Shown: positions 1 to 8,344, counted from the stretch's first letter. The stretch: DNA of 49,460 bases from Pelotomaculum sp. UBA1371 (GCA_002305915.1 DBRJ01000014.1:1-49460); one strand, 5' to 3'. Notes: generated by a model not told the origin, from the sequence alone. Numbers and translations: made by a program.

Positions 1-1
1 C

Positions 2-262
2 AACTTGAAAAATAACGTGATCAAGGGTTGTCTGGTGGAGGTCGACCTGCCGGACGCCCTGCATAGGACAGGGGAGATTGAAAAACTCCCCTACGTGAAG
101 GAGTGCTCTGTTCATGGTCCCCTTCTGCATGTTCTGCTGGAATCGGAAAAGGACCTGGAGTTGTTCGAGCAGTATACAGGAACCCCGGCGACAATCATCA
201 GTCCCTCCCTGGAGGATGTGTTTATTTCCCTGGCCGGACAGGCCAAAAGGCAGGTGTCTTAG
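2..262 (+). CDS. ABC exporter ATP-binding protein, C-terminal fragment
   Basis: Only the last ~86 codons are in the window; the reading frame is open to the left edge, so the gene starts upstream. The visible part is the C-terminal tail typical of DrrA/CcmA-type ATPases of ABC-2 exporters. It has an alternating beta/helix region and ends with the family hallmark 'PSLEDVFISLAG'. Walker and signature motifs lie outside the window. The stop codon directly abuts the start of the ABC-2 permease, so the two are cotranscribed and probably form one export complex. Substrate is unknown. Confidence 0.85.
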   Translation, partial: NLKNNVIKGCLVEVDLPDALHRTGEIEKLPYVKECSVHGPLLHVLLESEKDLELFEQYTGTPATIISPSLEDVFISLAGQAKRQVS

Positions 263-1372
263 GTGAGCAGGATCCTGGCAATTTTAAAGAAAGAATGTCT
301 GCAAATGATGCGGGACAGGTTGACCCTGGGCATGGTTTTCATGCTGCCCCTGGTGCAGTTGCTTTTATTCGGCTACGCCATTCAAACCGAGGTAAAACAC
401 ATTCCCACCGCCGTTTTTGACCAGTCCCTGTCTCCTGAAAGCAGGGACCTGCTGGAGTCCTTCACTGCTTCGGGTTATTTTGATCTCACCTATGCGGCCA
501 AAGGTTACACTGAGATAACGGAACTAATAGACAGCGGAAAAGCGAAAGTGGGAATTATTCTTCCGCCGGATTTCGACCGGAATTTGAGGAGGGGCGAATC
601 GGCTTCCGTTCAGGTGCTGGTGGACGCAAGCGACAATATGGTGGCCAATTCGGCCATAGCCATTGCCAATTCCATCGGGCTTTTGAAATCACAAAAGATT
701 TTGATCCAGAAAGCCCATATCCAGCAATTGCCCTACGATATCAGGGTGCGGCCCTGGTACAATCCGGATGGCATTACGGCGTTTTTCATGGTGCCGGCTA
801 TTCTGGGGATTATTGTTACCATGACCATGGTGATGATGACATCCATGGGCATTGTCCGGGAGCGCGAAAGGGGCACCCTGGAGCAGTTGCTGGTTACACC
901 CGTCCGGTCCTATGAACTAATGATCGGTAAGGTTGTTCCATATATTGCCCTGGGCTACATTCAGATTACCGTGGCCCTTCTGGTAGGATCCATTGTCTTC
1001 GATGTGCCTGTAAGGGGCAGCTTGCTGGAACTTTATTTGTTGACCCTGTTTTTCATTACCGCCTCGCTGGGTTTCGGCATATTCATTTCAAACATCGCCA
1101 GGACCCAGATGCAGGCTTTTCAGATGTCATTTTTCGTTATGCTGCCCAGCATCATGCTGTCGGGCTTTCTCTTTCCCCGGGAAGCTATGCCCCTGATTAT
1201 CCAGTACATCGGCAACTTACTCCCGCTGACTTATTATCTGGTTATCATCAGAGGTATAGTTCTGAAGGGAATAGGATTTTCTTATCTTTTCCCCCAGGTG
1301 GTGGCGCTGTTTATCTTTTCAGTTGTCGTAATGGCCTTGAGCATCATCAAATTTAAAAAGAGAATTGCTTAG
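263..1372 (+). CDS. ABC-2 family exporter permease
   Basis: A 369-residue integral membrane subunit of an ABC-2 (YhhJ/YbhR/DrrB-like) exporter. One N-terminal membrane segment (residues ~20-40) is followed by a large extracytoplasmic domain (~45-170). Five further hydrophobic segments follow between ~175 and 365. The 'MGIVRERERGTLEQLLVTPVRSYELMIGK' region at ~193-220 is the ABC-2 cytoplasmic coupling signature. A GTG start sits directly after the stop of the ATPase gene. Together they probably export a drug or lipid-like compound. The TetR gene downstream is a plausible local regulator. Confidence 0.9.
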   Translation: MSRILAILKKECLQMMRDRLTLGMVFMLPLVQLLLFGYAIQTEVKHIPTAVFDQSLSPESRDLLESFTASGYFDLTYAAKGYTEITELIDSGKAKVGIILPPDFDRNLRRGESASVQVLVDASDNMVANSAIAIANSIGLLKSQKILIQKAHIQQLPYDIRVRPWYNPDGITAFFMVPAILGIIVTMTMVMMTSMGIVRERERGTLEQLLVTPVRSYELMIGKVVPYIALGYIQITVALLVGSIVFDVPVRGSLLELYLLTLFFITASLGFGIFISNIARTQMQAFQMSFFVMLPSIMLSGFLFPREAMPLIIQYIGNLLPLTYYLVIIRGIVLKGIGFSYLFPQVVALFIFSVVVMALSIIKFKKRIA

Positions 1373-1470
1373 ATCTAACTTGAGTAGGGCGGCTTTTTGC
1401 CTGCGACGCCGGTACTGTACCGGGGTTGCGAAAACGGGGACTTTTTGGATGGAGCAGGAGGTGCTGTTGT

Positions 1471-2079
1471 TTGACTGTAAATTACAGGGAAAGAGTAAGC
1501 CATGCTTTCAGGGATATGGCTATGGAGCGGGGATTTTCCAGGGTTACCGTGGATGAACTGGCCGCCCGCTGCGGCATCAGTAAAAGGACCATCTACCGTT
1601 ATTTTAAAAGCAAAGATGAGATGATTGTTACCGTAATGGAAGAAGTAATGTCTGAAATTGAGCAGGGAATCGCAGCGGCGCTTAACTCTTCAAACAGTTC
1701 TGTTGAGAGACTCAGTGCCGCAATCCACGCGGTACTGAGGTATATGAAACGGATTAATGCTCCGTTTCTTTATGATCTAGAGAAAAATTACCCTCACCTC
1801 TGGGAGCGGGTTGAGCAGTTCCGGGCCCGGAGAATCCAGCAGGCTTTTGAGCAGATTTTAGCAAGCGATCAAAGGGGTCATCTCAAAGACATCGAACCGG
1901 CGATCTTTACCACAGCCCTGCTCGCGGCGATCAGGTCCGTCGTAAACCCCGGGTTTATCATAGAGCAAAACCTGTCCCCGGAAAAAACCGTTCAGTCCCT
2001 CTTTGAAATATTTTTGTACGGCATTGTCGATGAGCAGGGCAAAGGGGAATTAAAATTTATTGAGGTCAAGGGACACTGA
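1471..2079 (+). CDS. TetR/AcrR family transcriptional regulator
   Basis: The N-terminal TetR helix-turn-helix is clear: 'RVTVDELAARCGISKRTIYRYFKSKDEM' covers about residues 22-49 from the chosen start. The rest is a helical ligand-binding domain without recognisable specificity. I chose the TTG at 1471 because an AGGAGG lies 9 bases upstream and it gives the usual short lead-in to helix 1. A longer frame opens at TTG 1426 but has no ribosome site. It lies about 100 bases after an ABC-2 exporter operon, the common arrangement for a TetR repressor of its own efflux pump. Regulation of that pump is inferred. Confidence 0.85.
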   Translation: MTVNYRERVSHAFRDMAMERGFSRVTVDELAARCGISKRTIYRYFKSKDEMIVTVMEEVMSEIEQGIAAALNSSNSSVERLSAAIHAVLRYMKRINAPFLYDLEKNYPHLWERVEQFRARRIQQAFEQILASDQRGHLKDIEPAIFTTALLAAIRSVVNPGFIIEQNLSPEKTVQSLFEIFLYGIVDEQGKGELKFIEVKGH

Positions 2080-2148
2080 TGCCGGGGCGGGATCCAAAGG
2101 TAATTTAACTTGTGCTGAGCCGGGATTGCCGGGCGGTTTTCGTCCCTA

Positions 2149-2167
2149 GCCGGAATCCGGCGTTTTT
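2149..2167 (+). terminator. short intrinsic terminator after the TetR gene
   Basis: A 5-bp GC-only hairpin (GCCGG-aat-CCGGC) is followed by GTTTTT, about 70 bases downstream of the regulator's stop. The stem is short, so efficiency is uncertain. A second GCCGGCGTTTT follows immediately. Confidence 0.5.
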
Positions 2168-2410
2168 CCTGTAGCCGGCGTTTTATAAACGTTTTTGAAG
2201 TGCTTTTTGGAGAAGAATTTTCCGGGAAAACAGCGGCAAGGAGGATTAATCAGCTGCCTGTTGAATCCTAGAGTGTTTTAAAAGTTCTGCAATTTTATTA
2301 TAGAGAATGCTTTTTTATGGTTTAATCCTTTATCCTGGCGCCGCTTCGCACATGGTCTCTGGATTGAATAATTCTCTTAAAAATGTCCTTAGGAATCTGG
2401 AGTATTGTCA

Positions 2411-2485
2411 ATGCAAATAACCTGGATCAAAGAGAAAGTCATTTCCCAGATTGATGTTAAAATGAACCGGGAGGAGTATAAATAA
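2411..2485 (+). CDS. possible 24-residue leader or small protein before cinA
   Basis: An ATG with GGAG 8 bases upstream opens a 24-codon frame that stops one base before the TTG start of cinA. The peptide is charged (K, E, R) with a Trp near the start and no membrane segment. Its 3' end contains the cinA ribosome binding site, so it could couple translation to cinA. I do not recognise the peptide and it may be chance. The rest of the 2080-2486 interval holds the terminator and AT-rich sequence. Confidence 0.25.
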   Translation: MQITWIKEKVISQIDVKMNREEYK

Positions 2486-2486
2486 T

Positions 2487-3725
2487 TTGATAACCGAAGT
2501 CATCTTTACCGGAACAGAACTTTTGCTCGGACAAATTTTAAACACAAACGCCCAGTATTTACAGCAAGCCCTGGCTTCCCACGGCTTTGATCTGTATCAT
2601 CAGGTTACAGTGGGGGACAACCTGGAGCGCTGTGCCGAGGCAATCCGCCAGGCTGCTGCGAGGGCCGAAGTGATCTTTATCGGGGGCGGCCTGGGCCCCA
2701 CGGAGGACGATGTCAGCCGGGAGGCCCTGAGCCTGGCCCTGGGACTTCCCCTGGTTCAGGACAAGGCTGCCCTGGCGATCGTCCGCAGGTTTTATCTGGC
2801 CCGGAACATTCCCATGCCCGGTGCCAACTTAAAGCAGGCCTTGATTCCCGCCGGCGGAACGGCGCTTGATAATCCCATCGGGACGGCTCCGGGAATCGTT
2901 CTGGAGCACAGTGGTAAAACATTCTTCCTGCTGCCCGGGCCTCCGGCTGAATTTAACAAAATGCTGGACGAACAGGTTATTCCCTACCTGCAGAGACGCT
3001 TTCCGGACCAGCTGGCCACGATTCATTCACGGGTCTTGAAGATTTGCGGCCTGGGCGAATCGGTCCTGGCTGAAAGACTGGGCGAACTGCTGAACAGCTC
3101 CAGCCCCACAGTGGCGCCCTGTGCCAAAGAGGGTGAGATTCACCTGCGCATTACAGCTAAAGCGGCCGGCAAGGAAGCTGCGGTCCAGGTCATCGACGAA
3201 ATGGAAAGGGCCGTAAGACAGCGTCTCCAGGGTTATGTTTTTGGAGTGGATGAAGAGACCCTGCCGGCTGTGGTGGGCCGCCTGTTGCTCCAGGGCGGCC
3301 GGCAGGTTTCCCTGTTGGAGGCCTTCACCGGCGGACAGCTGGCTCACATGTTTGTGAGCGATCCCACCGCCGCGCAAACTTTTAGCGGCGGGCTGGTCCT
3401 GCCCGGAAATCAGCCGGGTCTGCTGCCCTCAGGTCTTTTCCAGGGAGCTATCCCTCCCCCGGATGGGGACACAAAAGAGGTGGCTGCTCAAATGGCCGCT
3501 GCCGCAAGGCGTTACTTCGGCAGCGGGATCGGTGTTGCTACGGCCGGGACGGTGCTGCCGGTAGAATACTCCCGCCACCAGTACCCGGTGGGCATCGCTG
3601 TGGACTTTGAAGGTAACTGTCAGGTGCAGGAAATGCTGTTCTGGGGCAATCGCTCCCAGGCTGCCCGGCGTGCTGCCGGAGCCGCCCTTGTCCTGCTCTG
3701 GCAAATCCTGCGGTTAAAGCCATAA
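2487..3725 (+). CDS. cinA: CinA-like protein with degenerate deamidase domain
   Basis: A 412-residue CinA-family protein. Residues 1-165 are the MoaB/MogA-like molybdopterin-binding (COG1058) domain, with 'TGTELLLGQILNTNAQYL' and 'GGLGPTEDD'. A middle linker domain follows, then a PncC-like (NMN amidohydrolase) domain from about residue 255. In active PncC the motif is E-S-C-T-G-G; here residues 278-283 read EAFTGG. The usual Y-S-N-E-A-K motif reads L-P-G-N-Q-P-G, and the G-P-G-G motif is also absent. The deamidase half therefore looks catalytically dead, while the COG1058 domain (ADP-ribose pyrophosphatase in some homologues) looks intact. The TTG start has GGGAGGAG upstream. Confidence 0.9.
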   Translation: MITEVIFTGTELLLGQILNTNAQYLQQALASHGFDLYHQVTVGDNLERCAEAIRQAAARAEVIFIGGGLGPTEDDVSREALSLALGLPLVQDKAALAIVRRFYLARNIPMPGANLKQALIPAGGTALDNPIGTAPGIVLEHSGKTFFLLPGPPAEFNKMLDEQVIPYLQRRFPDQLATIHSRVLKICGLGESVLAERLGELLNSSSPTVAPCAKEGEIHLRITAKAAGKEAAVQVIDEMERAVRQRLQGYVFGVDEETLPAVVGRLLLQGGRQVSLLEAFTGGQLAHMFVSDPTAAQTFSGGLVLPGNQPGLLPSGLFQGAIPPPDGDTKEVAAQMAAAARRYFGSGIGVATAGTVLPVEYSRHQYPVGIAVDFEGNCQVQEMLFWGNRSQAARRAAGAALVLLWQILRLKP

Positions 3726-3852
3726 AGTTATGTTGGTTTTCCGGGTTGTGGCGACCCTATAAGAACGCCCCGTATTACCGGCGTTTGCTCCGAAACGCAT
3801 TTAATGCCTTTTGACCCAGTGCCGGCAGTGTAGTGAATCCACCTGAACAAAA

Positions 3853-3901
3853 TAACTTAATAAAAAATAACTCTGATACCCGGTACCGGAAAATTAAGTT
3901 A
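3853..3901. repeat. nested inverted repeat downstream of thiN
   Basis: A perfect 9-bp inverted repeat (TAACTTAAT / ATTAAGTTA) encloses the palindrome CCGGTACCGG at 3880-3889. It lies between the convergent ends of cinA and thiN. On the minus strand a TTATTTTTT run follows the inner palindrome. It may serve as the terminator of the thiamine operon. Confidence 0.35.
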
Positions 3902-3908
3902 TCCGGTA

Positions 3909-4556
3909 TTATGTGATTGGTGTTTTGTAGTGAAAGACGGCCAGGTTGCCCGAGGCGACTTTTACAACCGGCCCGGGTTCCGTGATTACGTTGGAAACCG
4001 CCCACTGCCACCGGCTTTCCAGGACTGCATCACGCAGGGGATATTGGAAACCGTGCAAATTCACCCCGGCGGCCCTGTCGCCCAGCACAATCAGGGATAC
4101 TGTGTCTCCTACCGAGCCGGGCAGGACCAGTTGGTCCTTAACCAGGTATACTGTAACGCCAGGGGAGTCAAAGAGCACATCAATTCCCCGGGTCAGGAGG
4201 GCAGCGGCGCTGCATATGTTCGAAATCGTGTGGTCCAGGCGGGAGCCTGTGCCGCCCCAGACAACGACCTTTTTGGCCCCCTCGCCTGCCGCCAGCCCCA
4301 GGGCAAGCTGGGTGTCGGTGTGGTTCTTTTCGCATGGAAAGGTCTTAAAGGGAACCCCGGCTATTTCCATATAGCGGCGGTCTTCTTCGCAGATGGAATC
4401 CAGATCCCCGACGATCCAATGGGGGGTAAGGCTCAAGGCCCGTGCCCTGCCTGCCCCGCCGTCGACACAGATAATCCTGTCAAAGCAGTCTGTCCGCTGT
4501 TTCCGGTACCAGTTCAGATCATCGTAGGCACCATTTGTCATGATTAAAAATTTCAC
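3909..4556 (-). CDS. thiN: thiamine pyrophosphokinase
   Basis: ThiN transfers pyrophosphate from ATP to thiamine to make TPP in the cytoplasm. The start is a GTG at 4556 with GGAGGG upstream, giving 215 residues, the usual length. Family marks are the N-terminal 'MTNGAYDDL', 'ICVDGGAGRA', 'PHWIVGDLDSI', 'EKNHTDTQLAL' (acidic/metal site) and 'WGGTGSRLDHT'. The C-terminal half is the beta-sandwich thiamine-binding domain. A longer frame reaches 4673 but lacks a ribosome site and conserved sequence. It is the distal gene of a TPP-riboswitch operon, separated by ~200 bases from the transporter ATPase gene. Confidence 0.92.
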   Translation of the reverse strand: MKFLIMTNGAYDDLNWYRKQRTDCFDRIICVDGGAGRARALSLTPHWIVGDLDSICEEDRRYMEIAGVPFKTFPCEKNHTDTQLALGLAAGEGAKKVVVWGGTGSRLDHTISNICSAAALLTRGIDVLFDSPGVTVYLVKDQLVLPGSVGDTVSLIVLGDRAAGVNLHGFQYPLRDAVLESRWQWAVSNVITEPGPVVKVASGNLAVFHYKTPIT

Positions 4557-4758
4557 TGGTAAACAAACCCTCCAGGTGACTTCCCAACTGTTATTTTTGC
4601 CGAATCCATAAAGGTCTAGACTTTCTTCATTGAACGCCGGTGCAAACGCTGCTGCAGGACAAGCCGTTCGCACCCCTTCCCCGGCAACTGGCTAGCGATA
4701 GCGCAACCAGGTTGACAAGATCTACTTCCCAGGTAAAAAATTTTGCTGCTGCCGCTTT

Positions 4759-5499
4759 TTAAATCGACAGCGCGTCCATGACGGCATCCCGGGCAGCGCC
4801 GTAGGCCTGGTCCAGAATTGTGCGGTTTTGCCGCGGGCGGGAGAAGGGAATGCTCAGTTCCAATTTGACGACTGTGGGACATTCGGAAAGTACATAGACT
4901 TTATCACAAAGGTAAAGGGCTTCGTCCACGTCATGGGTGATAAACAAGACCGTGGGGCGAAACTGCTCCAGCACGCCGGTCAGCCAGGTGTGCATTTTCC
5001 TCTTAGTGATGGCGTCCAGGGATGCAAAGGGTTCATCCAGCAGCCAGATATCACTGGAAAAAAGGTAGGTTCGCAGCATTGCCGCCCTCTGTTTCATGCC
5101 TCCGGAGAGCTGCCAGGGGTAATAGCTTGCAAAGCCCTGCAACCCGAAAGTCTGGAGGTGTTTTGCCGCCTCGGCGCGTGCTGCCTTTCTGGAAGTTCCC
5201 TTCAGGACCAGGGGGATGCTGACATTATCCAAAACGTTAAGAGAAGGCAGCAGTAAATCCTTCTGGTGCATGTAACTGACCAGCCCTGTTTGGCCCGTGA
5301 CGTCCCGTCCTCCGATGGAGACGCTTCCTTTGTCCGGCATCATCAACCCTGAGATAATGTTGAAAAGTGTACTCTTGCCGCAGCCGCTGGGTCCGAGGAT
5401 GCCTACTACAGTTCTATCAGCTGCCACGAGATTAATTTCCCGCAGGGTGAGGAGCCCTGCCAGGGTTTTTTGAACGCCTTTTACAACAATTTCCGGCAA
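4759..5499 (-). CDS. ThiZ-like ABC transporter ATPase for thiamine precursor
   Basis: A 246-residue ATPase of the NitT/TauT/ThiZ type. Walker A 'GPSGCGKST' is near residue 36, followed by a Q-loop 'YMHQKDLLLP'. The signature 'LSGGMKQRAAMLRTYL' is near 130, with Walker B 'DIWLLDEPFASLD' and an H-loop 'ITHDVDEA'. It would energise uptake of a pyrimidine precursor of thiamine together with the two preceding genes. The assignment to thiamine rests on the ThiY-like partner and the TPP riboswitch, not on this protein alone. Confidence 0.88.
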   Translation of the reverse strand: MPEIVVKGVQKTLAGLLTLREINLVAADRTVVGILGPSGCGKSTLFNIISGLMMPDKGSVSIGGRDVTGQTGLVSYMHQKDLLLPSLNVLDNVSIPLVLKGTSRKAARAEAAKHLQTFGLQGFASYYPWQLSGGMKQRAAMLRTYLFSSDIWLLDEPFASLDAITKRKMHTWLTGVLEQFRPTVLFITHDVDEALYLCDKVYVLSECPTVVKLELSIPFSRPRQNRTILDQAYGAARDAVMDALSI

Positions 5500-5505
5500 G
5501 TCGAG

Positions 5506-6519
5506 TTACTCCCCGGGCAGAAACTCATTGGTAAAAACCTGTCCGGGTTCAACAGGCTGGTCGATGAGTCCCTGGTCATACATCCAGTCAGCGTATTTTT
5601 TCCAGCGTATTTCAGACATTTCTCCCCACACCCGGGCATCTGACTGGTACTCATGGGCCAGATACTTCTGGCTTTCCAGAACCAGGTCCCGGTTCAGTTC
5701 AGGAACACTCTCCAGAAGGATCTCCCCGGCAGCCTCGGGGTTTTCGATGCAGTAGCGGTAGCCTCTGGCTGTCCCCTGCATAAAACTACGGACCAGCTCC
5801 GGGTTTTTACCGATTGTTTCTTCGCTGGCAATGATTACAGGGGTGTAGTAGTCCAGAGCCTCGTGGTAATCCTTAAGGTAAACAAAGTTTAAGGGAATGC
5901 TTTTGAGCTCTGCCTCAATGCCCGCCCAACCCTTAAAAATCCAGGCAAAATCGATATCCTTACGGACGCTGGTAAGGAAATCGGCCGTCCCGATGTTAAT
6001 CATTTCAACCTTCTCAAAATCGGCCTGTTCCTGATTCATCAAAGCTTTGAGTATAGCCTCCTCAGCTGGCGAGCCCCAGCCACCGTATTTTTTCCCCTCG
6101 AAATCCCTGGGGCTTTTTATATTTTTTTCCACAGGCGAGGCAAAGCCGGAGGTGTTGTGTTGAATTACTGCCGCCAGGGCTTTGACCGGCATATCCCGGG
6201 TACGGGCAATAGTTACCTCTTCCTGGTAACTGAAGCCGAAATCTCCCTGGCCTGCGGCGATCAGCTGGGAGGCTCCGCCTTCGCTGGGCTGGACAATTTC
6301 TACAGCGAGGCCCTGTTCCTGATAATAACCCAGTTTTTGGGCTGCATAGACCCCGGTGTGATTTGTGTTGGGAGTCCAGTCCAGAATAACAGTTACCTTG
6401 TTGAGTTCCTTTTGTCCGGTCTCCTCCCGGCCTGCGTTGCAGCCTGTCAGCAGGGACGCCAGCAGCAGCGGCAGAGAAAACAGAACAACCAGAGCCATCA
6501 CCTTTTTTTTCACTTTCAC
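5506..6519 (-). CDS. ThiY-like HMP-precursor-binding lipoprotein (NMT1/THI5 fold)
   Basis: An extracytoplasmic substrate-binding lipoprotein with a lysine-rich start, hydrophobic stretch and lipobox 'LLTGC' (Cys ~27). The mature part carries the ThiY/NMT1 hallmark 'VILDWTPNTNHTGVYAAQKLGYY' region, a 'GGASQLIAAGQGDFG' loop and a 'KYGGWGSP' motif. ThiY relatives bind formylaminopyrimidine or hydroxymethylpyrimidine precursors of thiamine. I chose the GTG at 6519, whose G is shared with the stop codon of the upstream permease (TAGTG) and which has GGAGG 8 bases upstream. An ATG at 6534 is also in frame. Confidence 0.9.
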   Translation of the reverse strand: MKVKKKVMALVVLFSLPLLLASLLTGCNAGREETGQKELNKVTVILDWTPNTNHTGVYAAQKLGYYQEQGLAVEIVQPSEGGASQLIAAGQGDFGFSYQEEVTIARTRDMPVKALAAVIQHNTSGFASPVEKNIKSPRDFEGKKYGGWGSPAEEAILKALMNQEQADFEKVEMINIGTADFLTSVRKDIDFAWIFKGWAGIEAELKSIPLNFVYLKDYHEALDYYTPVIIASEETIGKNPELVRSFMQGTARGYRYCIENPEAAGEILLESVPELNRDLVLESQKYLAHEYQSDARVWGEMSEIRWKKYADWMYDQGLIDQPVEPGQVFTNEFLPGE

Positions 6520-7307
6520 TATAGCTCCCTCCATTTAGTTTTTTGATTCCAGGGAATGATCAACCTTTCCAGAAGACTGACAAGGGCAAATAGGGCAGCG
6601 CTGCAAAGTGTGACCACGAGGATTGCCGCGAAAACCCGGTCCACCTGGAAAGAGCGCTGGGCAAGAGTCATGTAAATTCCAAGGCCTTGCTTTGCTCCCA
6701 GCCATTCCCCGATGACCGCGCCCATAACGCTATAAGAGGCGGAAATTTTTAGCCCGGAAAAGAAAGACGGCAATGCCAGGGGCAGCTTCACCATGCGAAA
6801 GGTAGCCAGACGGCCGGCCTTCATTGACCTGAAAAGCTCCAAATACTCCCTGTCCACCGCCGCCAGTCCTCCCAGCAGACTTAAGGCGATGGGGAAAAAA
6901 CAGACCAGTACCACTACAATAACTTTGGGCAGCATTCCGTAGCCGAACCAGATAATAAACAGCGGGGCCACGGATATGATCGGAACCGTCTGCGAGGCTA
7001 CAAGCAGGGGATAGAAGGCCCTTTTCAGGAGGGGTATCTCCTCCATGAAAAAGGACAGGATAAAAGAAAAAAGAATGGCAATTACAAAACCCGCCAGACA
7101 TTCAAGCAGGGTGCTCTGGGCGTGTTTCAGGAGCATGGGCAAATTTCCGCACAGAGTTTCCAGGATTCTTACAGGTCCTGGCAAGAGCCACTCCTGGACT
7201 GCCATGACCCGGACCAGGCATTCCCAGAGAACCAGCAATAAACCCACAAACACCAGCGGAACGGCGCTGTTAGCGATAGTTACGAATTTTTTCCTCAATT
7301 GTAACAC
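6519..7307 (-). CDS. ThiX-like ABC transporter permease
   Basis: A 262-residue permease of the BPD/NitT-TauT type with about six membrane segments. The coupling 'EAA' loop lies in the region 'YLELFRSMKAGRLATFRMVKLPLALPSFFSGLKIS' (~residues 150-185). It is translationally coupled to the binding-protein gene (TAGTG). Its 5' end overlaps the end of the thiamine-binding protein gene by 38 bases if the GTG at 7307 is used. A TTG three codons later (7298) has the better ribosome-site spacing. Confidence 0.88.
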   Translation of the reverse strand: MLQLRKKFVTIANSAVPLVFVGLLLVLWECLVRVMAVQEWLLPGPVRILETLCGNLPMLLKHAQSTLLECLAGFVIAILFSFILSFFMEEIPLLKRAFYPLLVASQTVPIISVAPLFIIWFGYGMLPKVIVVVLVCFFPIALSLLGGLAAVDREYLELFRSMKAGRLATFRMVKLPLALPSFFSGLKISASYSVMGAVIGEWLGAKQGLGIYMTLAQRSFQVDRVFAAILVVTLCSAALFALVSLLERLIIPWNQKTKWREL

Positions 7308-7554
7308 CGCCTGCTTTGCAGTCTATCTTGACAACCGACAGGATTCGGGTTGCTCCATTTTTCAGGCAGATTTCCTGGGCTTTTGCTACAATATCCAGTA
7401 AGACAGGCAACTCACCTTCCATTGTGGTTTCCATAGGGCCTACCTGATAGGTTACGCCGGAACCCTTGATGTGTTCAATAACCCTGTCAACCAGAGGATA
7501 CAGCTCTTCCTCCGGGACATTGGGAATGACCTGCAAGCTCACGTTGTATTTCAT
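7270..7554 (-). CDS. thiamine-binding protein, MTH1187/YkoF family
   Basis: A 94-residue cytoplasmic protein of the MTH1187/YkoF (DUF77) family, a ferredoxin-like fold. It shows the typical 'VSLQVIPNVPEEELYPLVDRVIEHI', 'GPMETTMEG' and a C-terminal 'LSVVKIDCK' strand. YkoF binds thiamine or its pyrimidine moiety. Here it is the first gene behind a TPP riboswitch and precedes a ThiXYZ-like transporter, which supports a role in handling imported HMP or thiamine. The ATG has a GGGAGGCGG site upstream. Confidence 0.85.
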   Translation of the reverse strand: MKYNVSLQVIPNVPEEELYPLVDRVIEHIKGSGVTYQVGPMETTMEGELPVLLDIVAKAQEICLKNGATRILSVVKIDCKAGGVTIEEKIRNYR

Positions 7555-7569
7555 GATTCCGCCTCCCGT

Positions 7570-7604
7570 AAATAAAAGAGCCTTTTACCTGAAGAGTAAA
7601 AGGC
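7570..7604 (-). terminator. riboswitch-controlled intrinsic terminator
   Basis: On the minus strand a 9-bp stem (GCCTTTTAC/GTAAAAGGC) with a short loop is followed by TCTTTTATTT. It lies between the TPP aptamer and the first gene of the operon. It is the likely off-state of the riboswitch, giving transcriptional control. Confidence 0.8.
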
Positions 7605-7628
7605 CTTAACGTACAAACACGAAGTTAA

Positions 7629-7714
7629 TCGCAATCCCTACGCTGGCATTACCCAGATCAGGTTGTGGGTCAGAACATGGTTCTTTCTCAGCCGAATTTT
7701 CAGCTCCCCGCGCG
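7629..7714 (-). promoter_or_regulatory. TPP (THI-box) riboswitch aptamer
   Basis: Read on the minus strand, the region carries the conserved aptamer blocks in order: GGGGAGCTGA, GGCTGAGA, ACCTGATCTGGGTAATGCCAGCG and TAGGGA. These are the THI-box core that binds thiamine pyrophosphate. It precedes a terminator and the thiamine transport/TPP kinase operon, so high TPP should switch the operon off. Confidence 0.95.
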
Positions 7715-7949
7715 ATATTCAATTGTTTAGGGTAATCAAAGATAAATTAATAGGGGTACAGGTTATATTATTATTTGAATTATATCTTTATTATGATGAA
7801 TAAGCAATATCCTTAGCAAATTTTGGTGCTCTGGCGTACCGTTTCACTAGTCCTTCATTCGGGGAATCATAACAGCATTGTGCTGATTACCATAAAATAG
7901 CAGTAATAGAATTAAACAGCATCATCTCTATCGCTCTAGAAAGAACAGG
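7715..7949. other. AT-rich intergenic region upstream of the thi operon
   Basis: AT-rich sequence that should contain the minus-strand promoter of the riboswitch operon; TATAAT-like hexamers occur around 7770-7785 on that strand, but I cannot fix a -35 box. No other gene was seen. Confidence 0.4.
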
Positions 7950-8147
7950 ATGATTGCGGGTGTGGCCGGTAGGCTGGCTGAATACCTGGAACTTGATGTC
8001 ACGCTGCTCCGGTTATTGATGGTGTTAAGCGTGTCTTTCGGCGGAATTGGAATCCCGGCCTGCATCGTATCGGCAATTGTTCCCCGGGAAAAAACACAGG
8101 TGAAGATAGTTCCGGTACTGCGGACAGTGGAGAGGAGAAGGGTATAA
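7950..8147 (+). pseudogene. PspC-domain protein, start region apparently lost
   Basis: A short PspC-like membrane protein: 'MIAGVAGRLAEYLELDVTLLRLL' and a following hydrophobic helix match the PspC domain. The in-frame codons before the ATG at 7950 translate to LYRSRKNR, the usual first residues of PspC, so the conserved domain continues upstream. There is no ATG, GTG or TTG before an in-frame stop at 7893. Either translation starts inside the domain, a rare ATT (7911) is used, or the gene has decayed. No ribosome site is seen at 7950. PspC proteins act in envelope stress. Confidence 0.55.
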
Positions 8148-8344
8148 ATTTTTTAATAATTCAGAAAAAATAGGTGAATCCTGGGAAAAAGGAGGCGAAG
8201 GGCTGCCGGAGTTATTGGGCTAGATGGTTTTAGTGGGGTTTTTTGGTGACATAACCAACATATCCTAAAATAAGCAATATATAAAAGTATTTTATTTAAA
8301 CGCATGCTAAGACTTTTATGTCCCGAAAATGAAGCAGTACAGGT

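Noticed and set aside
1365..1556. 63-codon plus-strand frame
   Set aside because: Out-of-frame shadow overlapping the TetR gene start.
3930..4547. 205-codon plus-strand frame
   Set aside because: Antisense shadow of thiN; composition is unlike real proteins.
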